A stretch of DNA of 64,000 bases from Schaalia sp. HMT-172. GTDB lineage: Bacteria > Actinomycetota > Actinomycetes > Actinomycetales > Actinomycetaceae. The notes under the pieces are model-generated. The model saw nothing but the letters and a program-made list of their open reading frames with translations, had not been told where the DNA came from and searched no databases. Below are positions 1-9,128 of the stretch, one piece after another. Every line of letters starts with the position of its first letter. Positions within the stretch are counted from its first letter, which is position 1. The DNA lies in the NCBI RefSeq assembly GCF_030644365.1, contig NZ_CP130058.1:1550001-1614000 (forward strand), in the 5' to 3' direction. The translations under genes were made by a program, and so were the position numbers.

Positions 1-514
1 CACGAGAGTCGGTGGTCAGCGTGTCCGAAACGACCAGCTCAGGCAAGCCCGCGTTGGCCCGGTAGGCGTTCATCTTCTGAACGATAAGGGCCTCAATGAT
101 CTTCGCCTGGGTGTCATAGTCAACCTGTGACCAGTCAACCCAGTCCAGGCCGCGATCACTGGTGCTGGCATTGTCGCTGGGGGCGACGCCCACGGAGGGG
201 TTGGACTGAGCCACTCCCTGCTGAGCGGATTCAAGCGCGGCCTGCGCGTTCGCTAGATCGTTGCGCAGTTGAGCCTCGCGCGCAGGGTCCGCGGTAGCGG
301 ACGCAGGCTTACCCGCGACGGCAGAGGCGTAGCTGGCGAGAAGCGGGTTGTATTCGGAGCTGATGCGAGCATCGGCACCGACGAGGGAGTTGCAGAAGGC
401 ATCCTGCGAGGCGCCGGTACCCTCGGCCAGGGAGGGGATCACGACGAGGGACGCCGCAATCGTGGTGGCAGCGAGGACCACCGACGTGTGGGTGCGGGTG
501 AGCTGGAACGACAT
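1..514 (-). CDS. Secreted CAP-domain protein, 3' part outside window
   Basis: The frame is open from an ATG at 514 to the left edge (171 codons), so only the N-terminal part is present. Residues 1-30 form a signal peptide: a short basic start, a hydrophobic stretch (VVLAATTIAASLVVI) and a likely cleavage after PSLA. Residues 40-120 are Ala/Ser/Asn-rich and probably partly helical. From about residue 145 the sequence QKMNAYRANAGLPEL reads like the first helix of a CAP/SCP domain (cysteine-rich secretory protein family; many bacterial members are secreted). The CAP core itself lies outside the window, so the domain call rests on this one helix. An in-frame GTG at 529 is an alternative start, but the ATG places the signal peptide normally. 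Substrate or ligand is unknown. Confidence 0.7.
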   Translation of the reverse strand, partial: MSFQLTRTHTSVVLAATTIAASLVVIPSLAEGTGASQDAFCNSLVGADARISSEYNPLLASYASAVAGKPASATADPAREAQLRNDLANAQAALESAQQGVAQSNPSVGVAPSDNASTSDRGLDWVDWSQVDYDTQAKIIEALIVQKMNAYRANAGLPELVVSDTLTTDSR

Positions 515-997
515 TGACGACCGGCCTAACACTATGGAACAGAGACAGGTAAATCTTTCCATGCGGTACACGCAATTTCAAGCTTTTCTCAGTAAGCAAT
601 TACAGGTGAATGACCGAATTTTCAACGCTTTCAAGGTTTGACAGATTTTGAACATCCCACATTCCGATATCAAAACGTTATATTTTCCGACCGTGCACTG
701 ACCGTTTCGCAACCATCATCATGACCAGAGCATCAGATTTCCAACCGATAGCAGGCCGCAACAACCCGCTTGCCCTCCCCCAACGCAGCCGAGCAAGAGA
801 ACACATCCCGTCGCCAACGTGCACACCCACTGAGCGATCAATGCCAAAAGAGGGCCGTTTGGGGTGAATGGGGCTGGATGTTGGCGAACTTACAGCGAAG
901 TGAGCGGCCGGCACGTTGAAGGCCCCACGTGTGCGACGAGGAGGAGCGTGTGCGACCAGGAAGCCGAGCCATCCCAGTGCGCAGCGCGGGGCGACAC
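515..997. other. Intergenic region without a recognisable gene
   Basis: About 480 bases between the CAP gene and the repeat element. The part at 540-700 is AT-rich compared with the rest of the window and probably carries the promoter of the leftward CAP gene. I could not assign convincing -35/-10 boxes. Short open frames here lack ribosome binding sites and resemble no protein I know. Confidence 0.5.
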
Positions 998-2084
998 GGG
1001 GTTATTGTGCACAACGTATTGATGTGGGGTTAGTCCCAAGCGTCGTCGAGGGTGGTGCGCCTGTGCTAGGGCGCCCGCGCCGCAGCGCCTCAGACAGGAT
1101 CTCCCCCATCGGGAGGATTGCAGCTGATCGGGAGCACTCCACCCGTTAGGGAGCACTGCACCCGATCAGAACGGGTTGAATGGTCCCCGATGGGGTGCAT
1201 GACCCCATCGGGGACAAGCCTCGTCGCAGAGCTGGCCGCCCGTGATACCCCCGCGCCAGCGAGGCCATCCAAGGTTCGTCGCAACACCAGCCGTCAGCGC
1301 CGCCCCAGACGCCCAACAGGGCCTGGCCGCGCCCTCCAGCCCCGCCAACGCCTGGGCCAGGCCCTCATCTCAAGGCCCGGATGGGCAGCCATGCGCCAGT
1401 GAGGGAGCATGACACCAGGGACACCGGTGGGGGTTTTGCAGCATTAGAAGCCTCACCACGGCGTGTCGCCGGCGTGTCGCACCTCTAATGGTGCAAATCC
1501 CCCCATTTGGTGGCAGTGAGGTCGCGGTTAGAGGTGGCGTGGCGCCCGGCCTCGTGCGTATCTCGCACGCGAACCCGATATATCGCACGTAAACCCACTA
1601 TTCCATGTCTGGGCGGGGCTGCCCACACTCACATGAGCGGGCCCACGTGCGAGATAAGGGGCCCAGGCTCACATCAGCGGGCCCACGTGCGCGCGGGTGC
1701 GCTCGCTCGGACCAGTTTCGCGTGCAATTCAACTAAGTGAACGTTCAATAGCGTCTACAAACGTTGAAATTCCAACGATGTGAATGCCTGGCGCGACACA
1801 GCGTCGGGGGAATTGCATGCGGCATTCTTAAGATAGCTCGCCCTGCGGGAGTCATGCGCCGCCGATGGCGCAGCCGATGGCCCAGTCGGTCACCTGGTGC
1901 GGTGGACACCGTCGACGCAGGCGACCTGCCAGCGTCTTGCCGTGACGGATCATGGGGCCACACACAGGCCCACCATGCAGTACTCACTGGAACGAGGTGC
2001 ACGCGACCCACCAGCACACCGACTTTTCCGCACCAGCAAGCCGAACGATCGCCACACAACCAACACGTTTTGTCCTTTAACCCC
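998..2084 (-). repeat. Dispersed non-coding repeat element, copy 1
   Basis: This segment read on the minus strand matches 32109-33405 read on the plus strand, in patches over most of its length. Matching landmarks, in element order, are: GGACAAAACGTGTTGGTT (2075-2058), a GCATGCAATTCCCCCGAC-like block near 1820, GTTGGAATTTCAACGTTTG near 1765, a cluster of CGGGTTYRCGTGCGA-type units (1565-1700), a TGCACCATTAGAGG block near 1485, a CAACCCGTTCTGATCGGG block near 1170, and GACGACGCTTGGGACTAA near 1030. The ends are imperfect inverted repeats, and here GGGGTTA (998-1004) and TAACCCC (2078-2084) extend them. I find no supportable gene inside. It may be a degenerate mobile element or a MITE-like sequence; that part is inference. 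Confidence 0.75.
1183..1215. repeat. Perfect 13-bp inverted repeat inside repeat copy 1
   Basis: GTCCCCGATGGGG and CCCCATCGGGGAC flank a 7-base loop. A stem this stable is unlikely by chance, but no T-run follows on either strand, so it is not a typical terminator. The matching part of copy 2 (around 33180-33210) keeps only part of the stem. Confidence 0.7.
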
Positions 2085-2133
2085 GATCATCCGGTCCAGG
2101 AGACGCGCCCGACTAACGCCGGTCGCAGACAAC

Positions 2134-2164
2134 AAAAAACCGGCGCCCGCAAGCCGAGCACCGG
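2134..2164 (-). terminator. Terminator of the tRNA-Ala unit
   Basis: On the minus strand, CCGGTGC pairs with GCGCCGG (one G-U pair) and is followed at once by six T residues. It starts 9 bases after the tRNA 3' end, as expected for an intrinsic terminator of a single-gene tRNA unit. Confidence 0.85.
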
Positions 2165-2172
2165 AATTTCTG

Positions 2173-2245
2173 TGGAGCTAGGGGGATTCGAACCCCCGAC
2201 CTCTTCCATGCCATGGAAGCGCGCTACCAACTGCGCCATAGCCCC
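2173..2245 (-). tRNA. tRNA-Ala (anticodon GGC)
   Basis: A 73-base cloverleaf on the minus strand. The acceptor stem GGGGCTA pairs with TAGCTCC (one G-U). The D arm has GCGC stems and the anticodon stem is CTTCC/GGAAG. The seven-base loop ATGGCAT gives anticodon GGC, reading GCC codons for alanine. The T arm is GGGGG-TTCGAAT-CCCCC. The discriminator base is A and CCA is not encoded. Flanking promoter and terminator sequences make it a stand-alone unit. Confidence 0.97.
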
Positions 2246-2278
2246 GTTATTTAGTTCGTCGCCCTGGCGACCTGATAA

Positions 2279-2308
2279 ATAATAGCCAACCCGAAGAAGG
2301 AAGCGCAA
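2279..2308 (-). promoter_or_regulatory. Probable promoter of tRNA-Ala
   Basis: TTGCGC (-35, 2308-2303) and TATTAT (-10, 2284-2279) are 18 bases apart on the minus strand, about 33 bases before the tRNA 5' end. They lie in an AT-rich stretch downstream of the phosphatase gene. Confidence 0.6.
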
Positions 2309-2378
2309 ATCAGAATCAAGTGCCGCTCATCACAAGCATGTCTGTTGTCCTCACAGAAGAGGCGCCGGATCCCAGAGG

Positions 2379-3113
2379 CTACGCGCCCAGGATGTCCTCG
2401 CGCGCGCCGATATTGTGCGAGGCCAGACGCCAGCCGGTGCGCGCCGCGCTCTTGGCCGTCGAGACGCCGACAGGCACGAGCTCCGACCAGTGGCAGTTAT
2501 CGACGCCGCGCAGCCCGTTGAAGTCGGCGGGATCGAGGCCGAGCAGGGACACGACGCCGCGCGCGATCGCGGAACCGTGCGAGACGACGATGAGTGACTG
2601 GTCGGACCGGCACCCGGCCGCCGCCTCCAGGACGGCGTCGCGGAAACGCGCTCCCACTGCCTCGGAGCGTTCCACCTCGGCGATCTCGCATTCGCCGTCG
2701 GCCCGATACTGCGCATAGGCCTCGGGCTGATCGCGCGCGATCTCCTCGTAGGTCTTGCCCTCGAAGGTCCCGTAGTAACGTTCCGTGAGCCGTTCGTCGC
2801 TGGACGGGCCCTCGCAGGGGTAGTCGGCAATGTCGAAGACGCGCGCGACAATACGCGCGGTCTCCAGCGCCCGCCCCAGGGGAGAGCTCACGATGCGCAC
2901 TCCCCCATCGTCGTAGCTGCGCGTGTTCTCAGCGGCGATCATGCCCACCTCGGCGCTCGGCTCGCACAGGCGGCTCACGAGCACGCCGGCAGCCCCCGCC
3001 GCCTGGGAGCGCCCCGCCTCGTTCAGGGGCTTGTCGATGTGCCCCTGGAAACGACGCTGCAGGTTGAAGTCAGTCTGGCCGTGGCGCAGCAGGACGATCC
3101 GAGATGCGGTCAC
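2379..3113 (-). CDS. Histidine phosphatase (phosphoglycerate mutase-like)
   Basis: 244 aa. The N-terminus carries LLRHGQTDFN, the phosphohistidine motif (His11, Arg10). SSPLGRALETA (Arg81), the probable acid Glu111 in LTERYYGTFEG and SHGSAIARG (His179) complete a histidine-phosphatase active site. It starts at a GTG that overlaps the rsfS stop in GTGA, so the two are translationally coupled; longer starts would read into rsfS. In mycobacteria the gene in this place, after nadD and rsfS, is the glucosyl-3-phosphoglycerate phosphatase GpgP. That function is likely from position but not shown by sequence; a broad-specificity sugar phosphatase is the alternative. Confidence 0.9.
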   Translation of the reverse strand: MTASRIVLLRHGQTDFNLQRRFQGHIDKPLNEAGRSQAAGAAGVLVSRLCEPSAEVGMIAAENTRSYDDGGVRIVSSPLGRALETARIVARVFDIADYPCEGPSSDERLTERYYGTFEGKTYEEIARDQPEAYAQYRADGECEIAEVERSEAVGARFRDAVLEAAAGCRSDQSLIVVSHGSAIARGVVSLLGLDPADFNGLRGVDNCHWSELVPVGVSTAKSAARTGWRLASHNIGAREDILGA

Positions 3114-3535
3114 TGCGCGGACTCCGCACCGTGCGCCGCTGCACGCTCGGCCGCGGCCGCGCGGGCCTCGTCCATGTCCACATCGATCGCCTGCGCGGGG
3201 CAATCGCCCCACAGGCGCTCGAGCGCGTAGTAGTCGCGTTCCTCCTCGGAGAGCACGTGGACGAGCAGCTCCGAGTAGTCCAGCAGCACCCAGGTTCCCT
3301 CGGCGCGGCCCTCGATGTGCGTGGGTCGGCGGCCGTGCTCGGCCCACAGCCGGTCCATGATGTCCTCGGCGATGGCGCGAACCTGACGGTCGGTCGGCGC
3401 AGACACGACGACGAAGGCGTCGGCCAGAGCGAGCTTGCTGGTCACGTCCACGAGCACGGGCTTGATGCCGCCGCGGTCATATGCGGCGCGAGCAACCAGG
3501 CTCGCCAGTTCTACGGTAGCGTCGGGAAGGCTCAC
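3110..3535 (-). CDS. rsfS: Ribosomal silencing factor RsfS
   Basis: 141 aa, GTG start. The protein has the RsfS/Iojap features: VVVSAPTDRQVRAIA near the middle and a WVLLDYSELLVHVL strand followed by YYALERLW near the C-terminus. Family members bind ribosomal protein L14 and block subunit joining when nutrients are short. The acidic and Ala-rich tail after residue 115 is longer than the core domain needs. It lies 13 bases after nadD and is coupled to the phosphatase downstream. Confidence 0.95.
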   Translation of the reverse strand: MSLPDATVELASLVARAAYDRGGIKPVLVDVTSKLALADAFVVVSAPTDRQVRAIAEDIMDRLWAEHGRRPTHIEGRAEGTWVLLDYSELLVHVLSEEERDYYALERLWGDCPAQAIDVDMDEARAAAAERAAAHGAESAQ

Positions 3536-3548
3536 TGTTCTCCTTGCG

Positions 3549-4259
3549 TTAGTACCGGTAGAGGCCGTACTTGTTGATGTATTGGACGACGCCGTCGGGC
3601 ACGAGGTACCACACGGGTTTTCCTTCCTCGACGCGCGAACGGCAGTCGGTGGAGGAGATAGCCATGGCGGGAACCTCCAGCAGGGACACGGACTCGTGCG
3701 GCAGGCCGGGATCCGACAGGTTGTGTCCCGGGCGCGTCACACCGATGAAGTGCGCCTGCTCGAAAAGCTTGTCGGCATCCTTCCACTGCGCGATCTGCGC
3801 CAGCGCGTCGGCGCCGGTGATGAAGTAGAAGTCCGAATCCGGGTATTCCGCGGACAGGTCGGCCAGCGTGTCAATCGTATAGGTCGTCCCACCCCGGTCG
3901 ATGTCGACGCGTGAGACGGCGAACCGAGGGTTGGAGGCGGTCGCGATGACGGTCATCAGGTAGCGGTGCTCGGCCGACGTGACGCGCCGATCCGCCTTGA
4001 ACGGCTGCACGGCGGCGGGTACGAATACGACCTGGTCGAGCCCGAACACGTCCATGACCTCCGACGCGGCGACGAGGTGCCCGTGATGGATGGGGTCGAA
4101 GGTTCCGCCCATGATGCCGATCGCCCGCCTCCTGCGCAGGGCGCGCGGGGGATGCTGGGGCAGGGCCGGGGCTGCGGTGGCGCCCGCCGTTGCCTCAGTG
4201 GTCTTCTCGATCGCTGCGCCGCCCGAGGCCGGGACGGGATCCTTCTCCTGCGCGCTCAC
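3549..4259 (-). CDS. nadD: Nicotinate-nucleotide adenylyltransferase
   Basis: 236 aa. [12 protein letters not shown] (residues 51-62) is the nucleotidyltransferase (T/H)xGH motif, and [10 protein letters not shown] near the C-terminus is the ISSTxxR nucleotide-binding motif, with Cys in a variable place. It converts nicotinate mononucleotide and ATP to deamido-NAD in NAD synthesis. The first 46 residues are a poorly ordered Ala/Pro extension, not needed for the fold. The GTG start overlaps the proA stop as GTGA, which supports the long form; no other start is available before the motif. Confidence 0.95.
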   Translation of the reverse strand: MSAQEKDPVPASGGAAIEKTTEATAGATAAPALPQHPPRALRRRRAIGIMGGTFDPIHHGHLVAASEVMDVFGLDQVVFVPAAVQPFKADRRVTSAEHRYLMTVIATASNPRFAVSRVDIDRGGTTYTIDTLADLSAEYPDSDFYFITGADALAQIAQWKDADKLFEQAHFIGVTRPGHNLSDPGLPHESVSLLEVPAMAISSTDCRSRVEEGKPVWYLVPDGVVQYINKYGLYRY

Positions 4260-5542
4260 GGGCGGATGGTTCCTTCCCCCTCGTAGATCCAGGTGGTCGT
4301 CGTCAGTTCCGCGAGCCCCATGGGGCCGCGCGCGTGGAGCTTCTGGGTCGAGATCCCGACCTCCGCGCCGAGGCCCAGCTGTCCGCCATCCGTGAAGCGG
4401 GTCGAGGCGTTGATGGCGATGGCGGCGGCGTCGACTCCCGCCCGGAAGGCGGCAATGGCCGCCACGTCGGATGCGACGATCCCCTCAGTGTGCCCGGTCG
4501 AATAACGCCGGATGTGATCAGTGGCCTCCTCGACGCTCTCAACGACGCGCACCGCCAGGTCCATCGAGAGATACTCAGTCTCCCAATCGGCCTCGGTGGC
4601 GGGCACGATCATGTCGGCGTCGATCGAGGGCTGGCCGTCCACGATGGCCCGGGCGGCCTCGTCGGCGTGGATCGTCACGCCGGCCGTCGTCAGGCGCGTG
4701 ATCGCGGCGGCCAGGAAGCGCTGGGCAACGTCGGCGTGCACCAGCAGCGTCTCCGCCGCGTTACACACGCCCACGCGCTGCGTCTTGGCATTCATGATGA
4801 TTGCTTCGGCGGCGTCCAGGTCAGCCGAGGCATCGACGTAGAGATGGCAGTTGCCGGTTCCCGTCTCGATGACGGGAACGCGCGACTCTTCGACGATGGC
4901 GTTGATGAGCCCCGCTCCCCCGCGCGGAATGAGCGCGTCGATGGCCCCGCGGGCGCGCATCATGGCTCGGGCACCCGCTCGGCCCCACTCGTCGACGCTC
5001 TGGATCGCGTCTGCGGGCAGGCCGACCGAGGTCAGCGCGTCACGGCACACCTCGATGAGGACGCGGTTCGAGGCCTGGGCGGCGCTTCCCCCGCGCAAGA
5101 TGACGGCGTTTCCCGCCTTGATCGCCAGGCTGGCCGCGTCGATCGTCACGTTGGGGCGGGCCTCGTAGATGATGCCGATAACGCCCAGGGGCACGCGCTC
5201 CTGCGTGACGCGCAGGCCGATGTCCGTGCGGCTTCCGCGCACGACCTGGCCGACCGGGTCAGGCAGGGCCACGATCTCGAGGACGGCGTCGGCGATGGAG
5301 CGAAGACGGTCTTTCGTCAGGGCCAGGCGGTCGAGCAGCCCGTCATTCATGTGCTCGGCGCGACCGCGCGCCACGTCCTCAGCATTCGCGGCCAGGATCT
5401 GGTCGGCGCGCTCCACGAGCGCAGCCGCAATTGCCTCAAGTCCGCGGTTCTTCGCACGGGTTGTCGCGCCTGCGAGCACGCGCGCCGCCTCGCGGGCGGC
5501 GTCGGTCACCTGGGAAATGTCTGCAGCAGTATCCACTCGCAC
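4256..5542 (-). CDS. proA: Glutamate-5-semialdehyde dehydrogenase
   Basis: 428 aa, GTG start. The enzyme reduces glutamyl-5-phosphate to the semialdehyde with NADPH, the second step of proline synthesis. [12 protein letters not shown] (125-136) is the ProA signature and Cys260 in [11 protein letters not shown] is the catalytic thiol. Length is normal for the family. It follows proB by 31 bases and overlaps nadD by 4, so proB-proA-nadD are likely one transcript. Confidence 0.97.
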   Translation of the reverse strand: MRVDTAADISQVTDAAREAARVLAGATTRAKNRGLEAIAAALVERADQILAANAEDVARGRAEHMNDGLLDRLALTKDRLRSIADAVLEIVALPDPVGQVVRGSRTDIGLRVTQERVPLGVIGIIYEARPNVTIDAASLAIKAGNAVILRGGSAAQASNRVLIEVCRDALTSVGLPADAIQSVDEWGRAGARAMMRARGAIDALIPRGGAGLINAIVEESRVPVIETGTGNCHLYVDASADLDAAEAIIMNAKTQRVGVCNAAETLLVHADVAQRFLAAAITRLTTAGVTIHADEAARAIVDGQPSIDADMIVPATEADWETEYLSMDLAVRVVESVEEATDHIRRYSTGHTEGIVASDVAAIAAFRAGVDAAAIAINASTRFTDGGQLGLGAEVGISTQKLHARGPMGLAELTTTTWIYEGEGTIRP

Positions 5543-5573
5543 ATCATGTCACACGAGTGGCATTCGGACCGTG

Positions 5574-6701
5574 TCAGTCCGCACCCATCGCAGAAAATGC
5601 GTCGCCTAACACCGCAAGGTCGTCGCGGTGAATGGCGGGCCTGGGGTGCTCGAAGCCGGCTGCTGCCAGCTGCTCCATGCCTGCACCCGCAACCTCGGCG
5701 AGGGTGTCCGAGTCGTAGCCGGACACACCGCGCGCAATCAGCCCGGTCGGGCTCGCCACGTCGACCACGTCCCCCGCCTCGAAGTGACCGAGCACCGAGT
5801 GCACGCCGGCGATGAGGAGTGACTTCTTGCCCTCGGTAATTGCGCGCGCGGCGCCCTCGTCCACGATGATCTCGCCGCGCGAGGGAGCCACGTGAGCGAT
5901 CCAGAGGCGCCGTGAGGCGGGACGCTGGGCGCGAGGCTCGAACCATGTGCCCACGTGCGTCCCCTCCAGGACCGCCTGCAGGTCGTTAGCGCTGGCCAGC
6001 TGGACGCCGATGCCGCTGGCGGTCGCCAGCATGGCGGCCTGCACCTTCGTCGCCATGCCACCGGTGCCCACGCGCGAGCCTGCACCGGTGACGAGGACGC
6101 TCATGAGATCGTCGACACCTGTGACGCGCTCGATCAGCTGCGAGCCCGGGTGGTCCGGGGGCGCCGTGTACAGTCCGTCGACGTCCGTGAGGAGCACCAG
6201 GGCGTCAGCCTTGATCATCTGGGCGATCAGGGCGGCCAGGCGGTCGTTATCGCCAAAGCGCAGCTCCCGGGTGGTCACAGCGTCGTTCTCGTTGAGGATC
6301 GGGACGACGCCGAGGCCGAGGAGGCGCGTGAGGGACGCGCGCACGTTCGTGTAGTGGTCGCGACGCATGACGTCGTCCGTTGTCAGCAGGACCTGCGCGG
6401 CGTCCAGGTGGTGAGCCTGGAACGCGGCCGTCCAACGAGCCATGAGCAGCCCCTGGCCCATCGCGGCAGCTGCCTGAACGCTGGGCAGATCCTTCGGCTT
6501 GGCCGAAAAACCGAGCGGATCCAGCCCCGCGGCGACAGCGCCCGAGGAGACGATGATGACCTCCCGATCGCGCCCGCGCCAGCGGGACACGAGGCGCGCG
6601 ACGGCATCAATACGGTTCAGGTCCAGACCGCCATCCGCGCGCGTCAGCGACGAGGAGCCGATCTTGACGACGATGCGTGAAGCGCCAGACACACCGCTCA
6701 T
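5574..6701 (-). CDS. proB: Glutamate 5-kinase
   Basis: 375 aa. It phosphorylates glutamate in the first step of proline synthesis. The kinase domain opens with [11 protein letters not shown] (9-19), and [15 protein letters not shown] marks the substrate and nucleotide region. From about residue 280 the C-terminal part fits a PUA domain, as in two-domain bacterial enzymes that are feedback-inhibited by proline. The ATG at 6701 overlaps the obg stop (ATGA) and was preferred to an in-frame ATG 48 bases upstream, which lies inside obg. Confidence 0.96.
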   Translation of the reverse strand: MSGVSGASRIVVKIGSSSLTRADGGLDLNRIDAVARLVSRWRGRDREVIIVSSGAVAAGLDPLGFSAKPKDLPSVQAAAAMGQGLLMARWTAAFQAHHLDAAQVLLTTDDVMRRDHYTNVRASLTRLLGLGVVPILNENDAVTTRELRFGDNDRLAALIAQMIKADALVLLTDVDGLYTAPPDHPGSQLIERVTGVDDLMSVLVTGAGSRVGTGGMATKVQAAMLATASGIGVQLASANDLQAVLEGTHVGTWFEPRAQRPASRRLWIAHVAPSRGEIIVDEGAARAITEGKKSLLIAGVHSVLGHFEAGDVVDVASPTGLIARGVSGYDSDTLAEVAGAGMEQLAAAGFEHPRPAIHRDDLAVLGDAFSAMGAD

Positions 6702-8221
6702 GACTGATCCGACGCGTCGGTCCAATGTCCGGCCTGACGCTCCGTCCACAGCTCGTCACGAGCCGCGCTCTTCGCGTCCATGACCTGGTGATACACCTCG
6801 CGGCGTTCCTTGCGGCTCGGACGCGCATTCTGCTCCAGGCGCAGGTCGGTGCCGCGCGAGCCCAGCAGCTCCGGTCCGGTCGTGAGGGTCGGCTCCCAGT
6901 CGAAGACGACGCCTCCGTCCAGGTCGCCAATCACGACGATGTCGCCGGCAACCGCTCCTGCCTTCATCAGCTCGTCCTCGACGCCCGCGGCGTTCAGGCG
7001 ATCCGCGAGGTATCCCACGGCCTCGTCGTTGGCGAAGTCCGTCTGACGCACCCAGCGCTCCGGCTTGTCGCCGCGCACCTGGTAGACCTCTTCCCCGTCC
7101 TTGCGGGTCTTGCGCACCGTGATCTCCACGCTGCGCCCGACTGCCTTGGGGCGAATAACGGGTCGGGCGGCCTCGAGGGCGGGGCGCTTCGCGCGTTCCT
7201 CCTCGACGATGCCAGCCAACGCAAAAGACAACTGCTTGAGCCCCTCGTGGGACACGGCGGACACCTCGAAGACCGGCCAGCCGAACGACTCGAGGTCAGG
7301 CCGCGTGATCTCGGCCAGGTCACGTCCGTCGGGAATGTCGATCTTGTTCAGGACGATGACGCGGGGACGCTCCATGATCGGCACGTAACCCTCGACCTGG
7401 GTGAGGTCACCCTGGTAGGCCTCGAGCTCCGCCTCGATGATGCGCAGGTCCTCCACGGGCTCGCGATCCGTCTCAAAAGCGGCCGTGTCCAGGACGTGTA
7501 CGATGACGGCGCAGCGCTCGATGTGGCGCAGGAAATCCAGGCCCAGGCCTCGTCCCTGGGACGCGCCGGGGATCAGGCCCGGGACGTCAGCGACCGTGTA
7601 GCGTGTGTCCCCCGCCGACACGACGCCCAGGTTGGGGACCAGGGTCGTGAAGGGGTAATCGGCGATCTTCGGGCGCGCCGAACTCAGGGCGGCGATCAGT
7701 GAGGACTTGCCCGCCGACGGGAAGCCGACCAGGGCCACGTCCGCAACGGACTTGAGCTCGAGGACCACGTCGCGTTCCTCGCCCGGCTCACCCAGGAGAG
7801 CGAAGCCGGGAGCCTTGCGTGCCTTGGAGGCCAGCGCCGCGTTACCGAGGCCGCCGCGGCCGCCCTCGGCTACCACGAAGCGCGCGCCCGCGCCGGTCAG
7901 GTCGGCCAGCAGCTCGCCCGACATCGACTTGACGACCGTTCCCTCCGGAACCGGCAGGACGATATCCGCGCCGGTCTTGCCCTGACGGAAATCGCCCATG
8001 CCGGGGGTACCGTTGTCGGCGCGGCGGTGCGGGCTGCGGTGATAGTTGAGCAGAGTCGTCTCCTGCTCGCTCACCTCCAGGATCACCGAACCGCCGTTGC
8101 CGCCATCGCCACCGTCGGGGCCGGCCAGCGGCTTGAACTTTTCACGCTTAATCGAGGCAACGCCGTTGCCGCCGTTGCCACCCGCCGCGTGCAGCGTCAC
8201 GCGATCCACGAAGTCTGCCAC
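6698..8221 (-). CDS. obg: Obg family GTPase
   Basis: 507 aa. The Gly-rich Obg fold at the N-terminus ([10 protein letters not shown]) is followed by a G domain with Walker [10 protein letters not shown] (167-175), switch [13 protein letters not shown] and the NKID motif. A C-terminal OCT-type region lies at about 350-430. Obg acts in 50S subunit maturation and stress signalling. The GTG start at 8221 has AGGAG 6 bases upstream and gives the family's VADFVDRV N-terminus; longer starts add unrelated residues. The tail after residue 430 is an actinobacterial-type extension. Confidence 0.96.
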   Translation of the reverse strand: MADFVDRVTLHAAGGNGGNGVASIKREKFKPLAGPDGGDGGNGGSVILEVSEQETTLLNYHRSPHRRADNGTPGMGDFRQGKTGADIVLPVPEGTVVKSMSGELLADLTGAGARFVVAEGGRGGLGNAALASKARKAPGFALLGEPGEERDVVLELKSVADVALVGFPSAGKSSLIAALSSARPKIADYPFTTLVPNLGVVSAGDTRYTVADVPGLIPGASQGRGLGLDFLRHIERCAVIVHVLDTAAFETDREPVEDLRIIEAELEAYQGDLTQVEGYVPIMERPRVIVLNKIDIPDGRDLAEITRPDLESFGWPVFEVSAVSHEGLKQLSFALAGIVEEERAKRPALEAARPVIRPKAVGRSVEITVRKTRKDGEEVYQVRGDKPERWVRQTDFANDEAVGYLADRLNAAGVEDELMKAGAVAGDIVVIGDLDGGVVFDWEPTLTTGPELLGSRGTDLRLEQNARPSRKERREVYHQVMDAKSAARDELWTERQAGHWTDASDQS

Positions 8222-8252
8222 TGGTGCTCCTACCAACCGACAATGAATAGTG

Positions 8253-8281
8253 AAAAGGGCGCCCGGCAACGCCGGACGCCC
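8253..8281 (-). terminator. Intercistronic terminator between rpmA and obg
   Basis: On the minus strand GGGCGTCCGG pairs with CCGGGCGCCC (one G-U) around a CGTTG loop, followed by TTTT. It lies between the rpmA stop and the obg ribosome binding site and would lower obg transcription relative to the two ribosomal protein genes. Confidence 0.75.
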
Positions 8282-8296
8282 TTCATGCGCGCGGTC

Positions 8297-8554
8297 TCAG
8301 GCAGAGACCGGCGAAACGCTGACAACCTTGCGATCGCGCTTGCGGCCGAACTCGACCGCACCCGCGCGCAGGGCGAACAGGGTGTCATCCTTGCCGCGGC
8401 CGACGCCGTCGCCAGGATGGAAGTGGGTGCCGCGCTGACGAACGAGGATCTCACCAGCGTTAACCAGCTGGCCGCCGTAGCGCTTCACGCCGAGGCGCTG
8501 CGCGTTCGAGTCGCGGCCGTTACGGGAGGAACCAAGGCCCTTCTTATGTGCCAT
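8297..8554 (-). CDS. rpmA: 50S ribosomal protein L27
   Basis: 85 aa. It begins [16 protein letters not shown] and continues with RLGVKRYGG and [12 protein letters not shown], all hallmark L27 segments. The N-terminal arm reaches the peptidyl transferase centre. There is no cleavable Firmicutes-type N-terminal extension. It lies between rplU and obg in the conserved order. Confidence 0.98.
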   Translation of the reverse strand: MAHKKGLGSSRNGRDSNAQRLGVKRYGGQLVNAGEILVRQRGTHFHPGDGVGRGKDDTLFALRAGAVEFGRKRDRKVVSVSPVSA

Positions 8555-8588
8555 CAGGTGCTACTTTCTGCTCGTGGGTCCGTTGGAT

Positions 8589-8909
8589 TCAGGCGATCTC
8601 GGTGATCTTGACGACCGACATCTTCTGACGGTGTCCCTGGCGCTTGCGGTAGCCCGACTTGTTCTTGTACTTAATGATGGAAATCTTGGGGCCCTTGGCC
8701 GAGTCAACAACCTCAGCCTTGACGGAAACCTTGTCCAGCTTGGCTGCGTCAACAGTGATGGCGTCGCCATCCACCAGCATCAGCGGCTGGAGCTCGATGC
8801 TCGAACCGATTTCCTCTGCCAGCTTGTCGACGACGACGACGTCACCGACGGACACCTTTTCCTGCCGGCCGCCAGCCTTGACGATCGCGTAGACCACGTT
8901 GGAGCTCAT
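8589..8909 (-). CDS. rplU: 50S ribosomal protein L21
   Basis: 106 aa. VYAIVKAGGRQEKV at the N-terminus and KYKNKSGYRKRQGHRQ near the C-terminus identify L21, which binds 23S rRNA. The ATG at 8909 was chosen because it gives the family N-terminus and is preceded by GAGAAGAG; the upstream in-frame ATG would add 57 unrelated residues. It is the first gene of the rplU-rpmA-obg-pro-nadD unit. Confidence 0.98.
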   Translation of the reverse strand: MSSNVVYAIVKAGGRQEKVSVGDVVVVDKLAEEIGSSIELQPLMLVDGDAITVDAAKLDKVSVKAEVVDSAKGPKISIIKYKNKSGYRKRQGHRQKMSVVKITEIA

Positions 8910-9005
8910 CTCTTCTCGTATTCGTAACCGGGATCCCGCCTCGAAACTGCCGAGGACTTGCGAAGTTCTCATGATCCCGTTGGCACTTGTTGCGCCGACG
9001 ATCAA

Positions 9006-9034
9006 ATTTAGCCGATTGGCACGCCCGAGTGCAA
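9006..9034 (-). promoter_or_regulatory. Probable rplU promoter
   Basis: TTGCAC (9034-9029) and CTAAAT (9011-9006) are 17 bases apart on the minus strand, in the only AT-rich part of the gap between rne and rplU. The transcript would have a leader of about 90 bases. Confidence 0.6.
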
Positions 9035-9090
9035 CCCGGCGCGGCCGACGGCTCGTCGGAATAGCTGTGCGATTCCACACCCCGCGCGGA

Positions 9091-9115
9091 AGGGAGGGCC
9101 GAGGTGGCCCTCCCT
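9091..9115 (-). terminator. Hairpin downstream of rne
   Basis: A perfect 10-bp stem, AGGGAGGGCC with GGCCCTCCCT, and a 5-base loop lie 13 bases beyond the rne stop codon. No T-run follows, so termination strength is uncertain. Confidence 0.55.
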
Positions 9116-9128
9116 CACCGCCTACACG

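Noticed and set aside
1565-1700. CRISPR-like array in the repeat element
   Set aside because: The units are degenerate, directly adjacent or irregularly spaced, and have no spacers of constant length or cas genes nearby.
1764-2282. Plus-strand frame of 172 codons running across tRNA-Ala
   Set aside because: It reads through the tRNA and its terminator on the opposite strand and lies in the repeat element; no ribosome binding site.
6702-6749. Longer proB with 16 extra residues
   Set aside because: The extension lies inside obg, while the ATG at 6701 forms a standard ATGA overlap.
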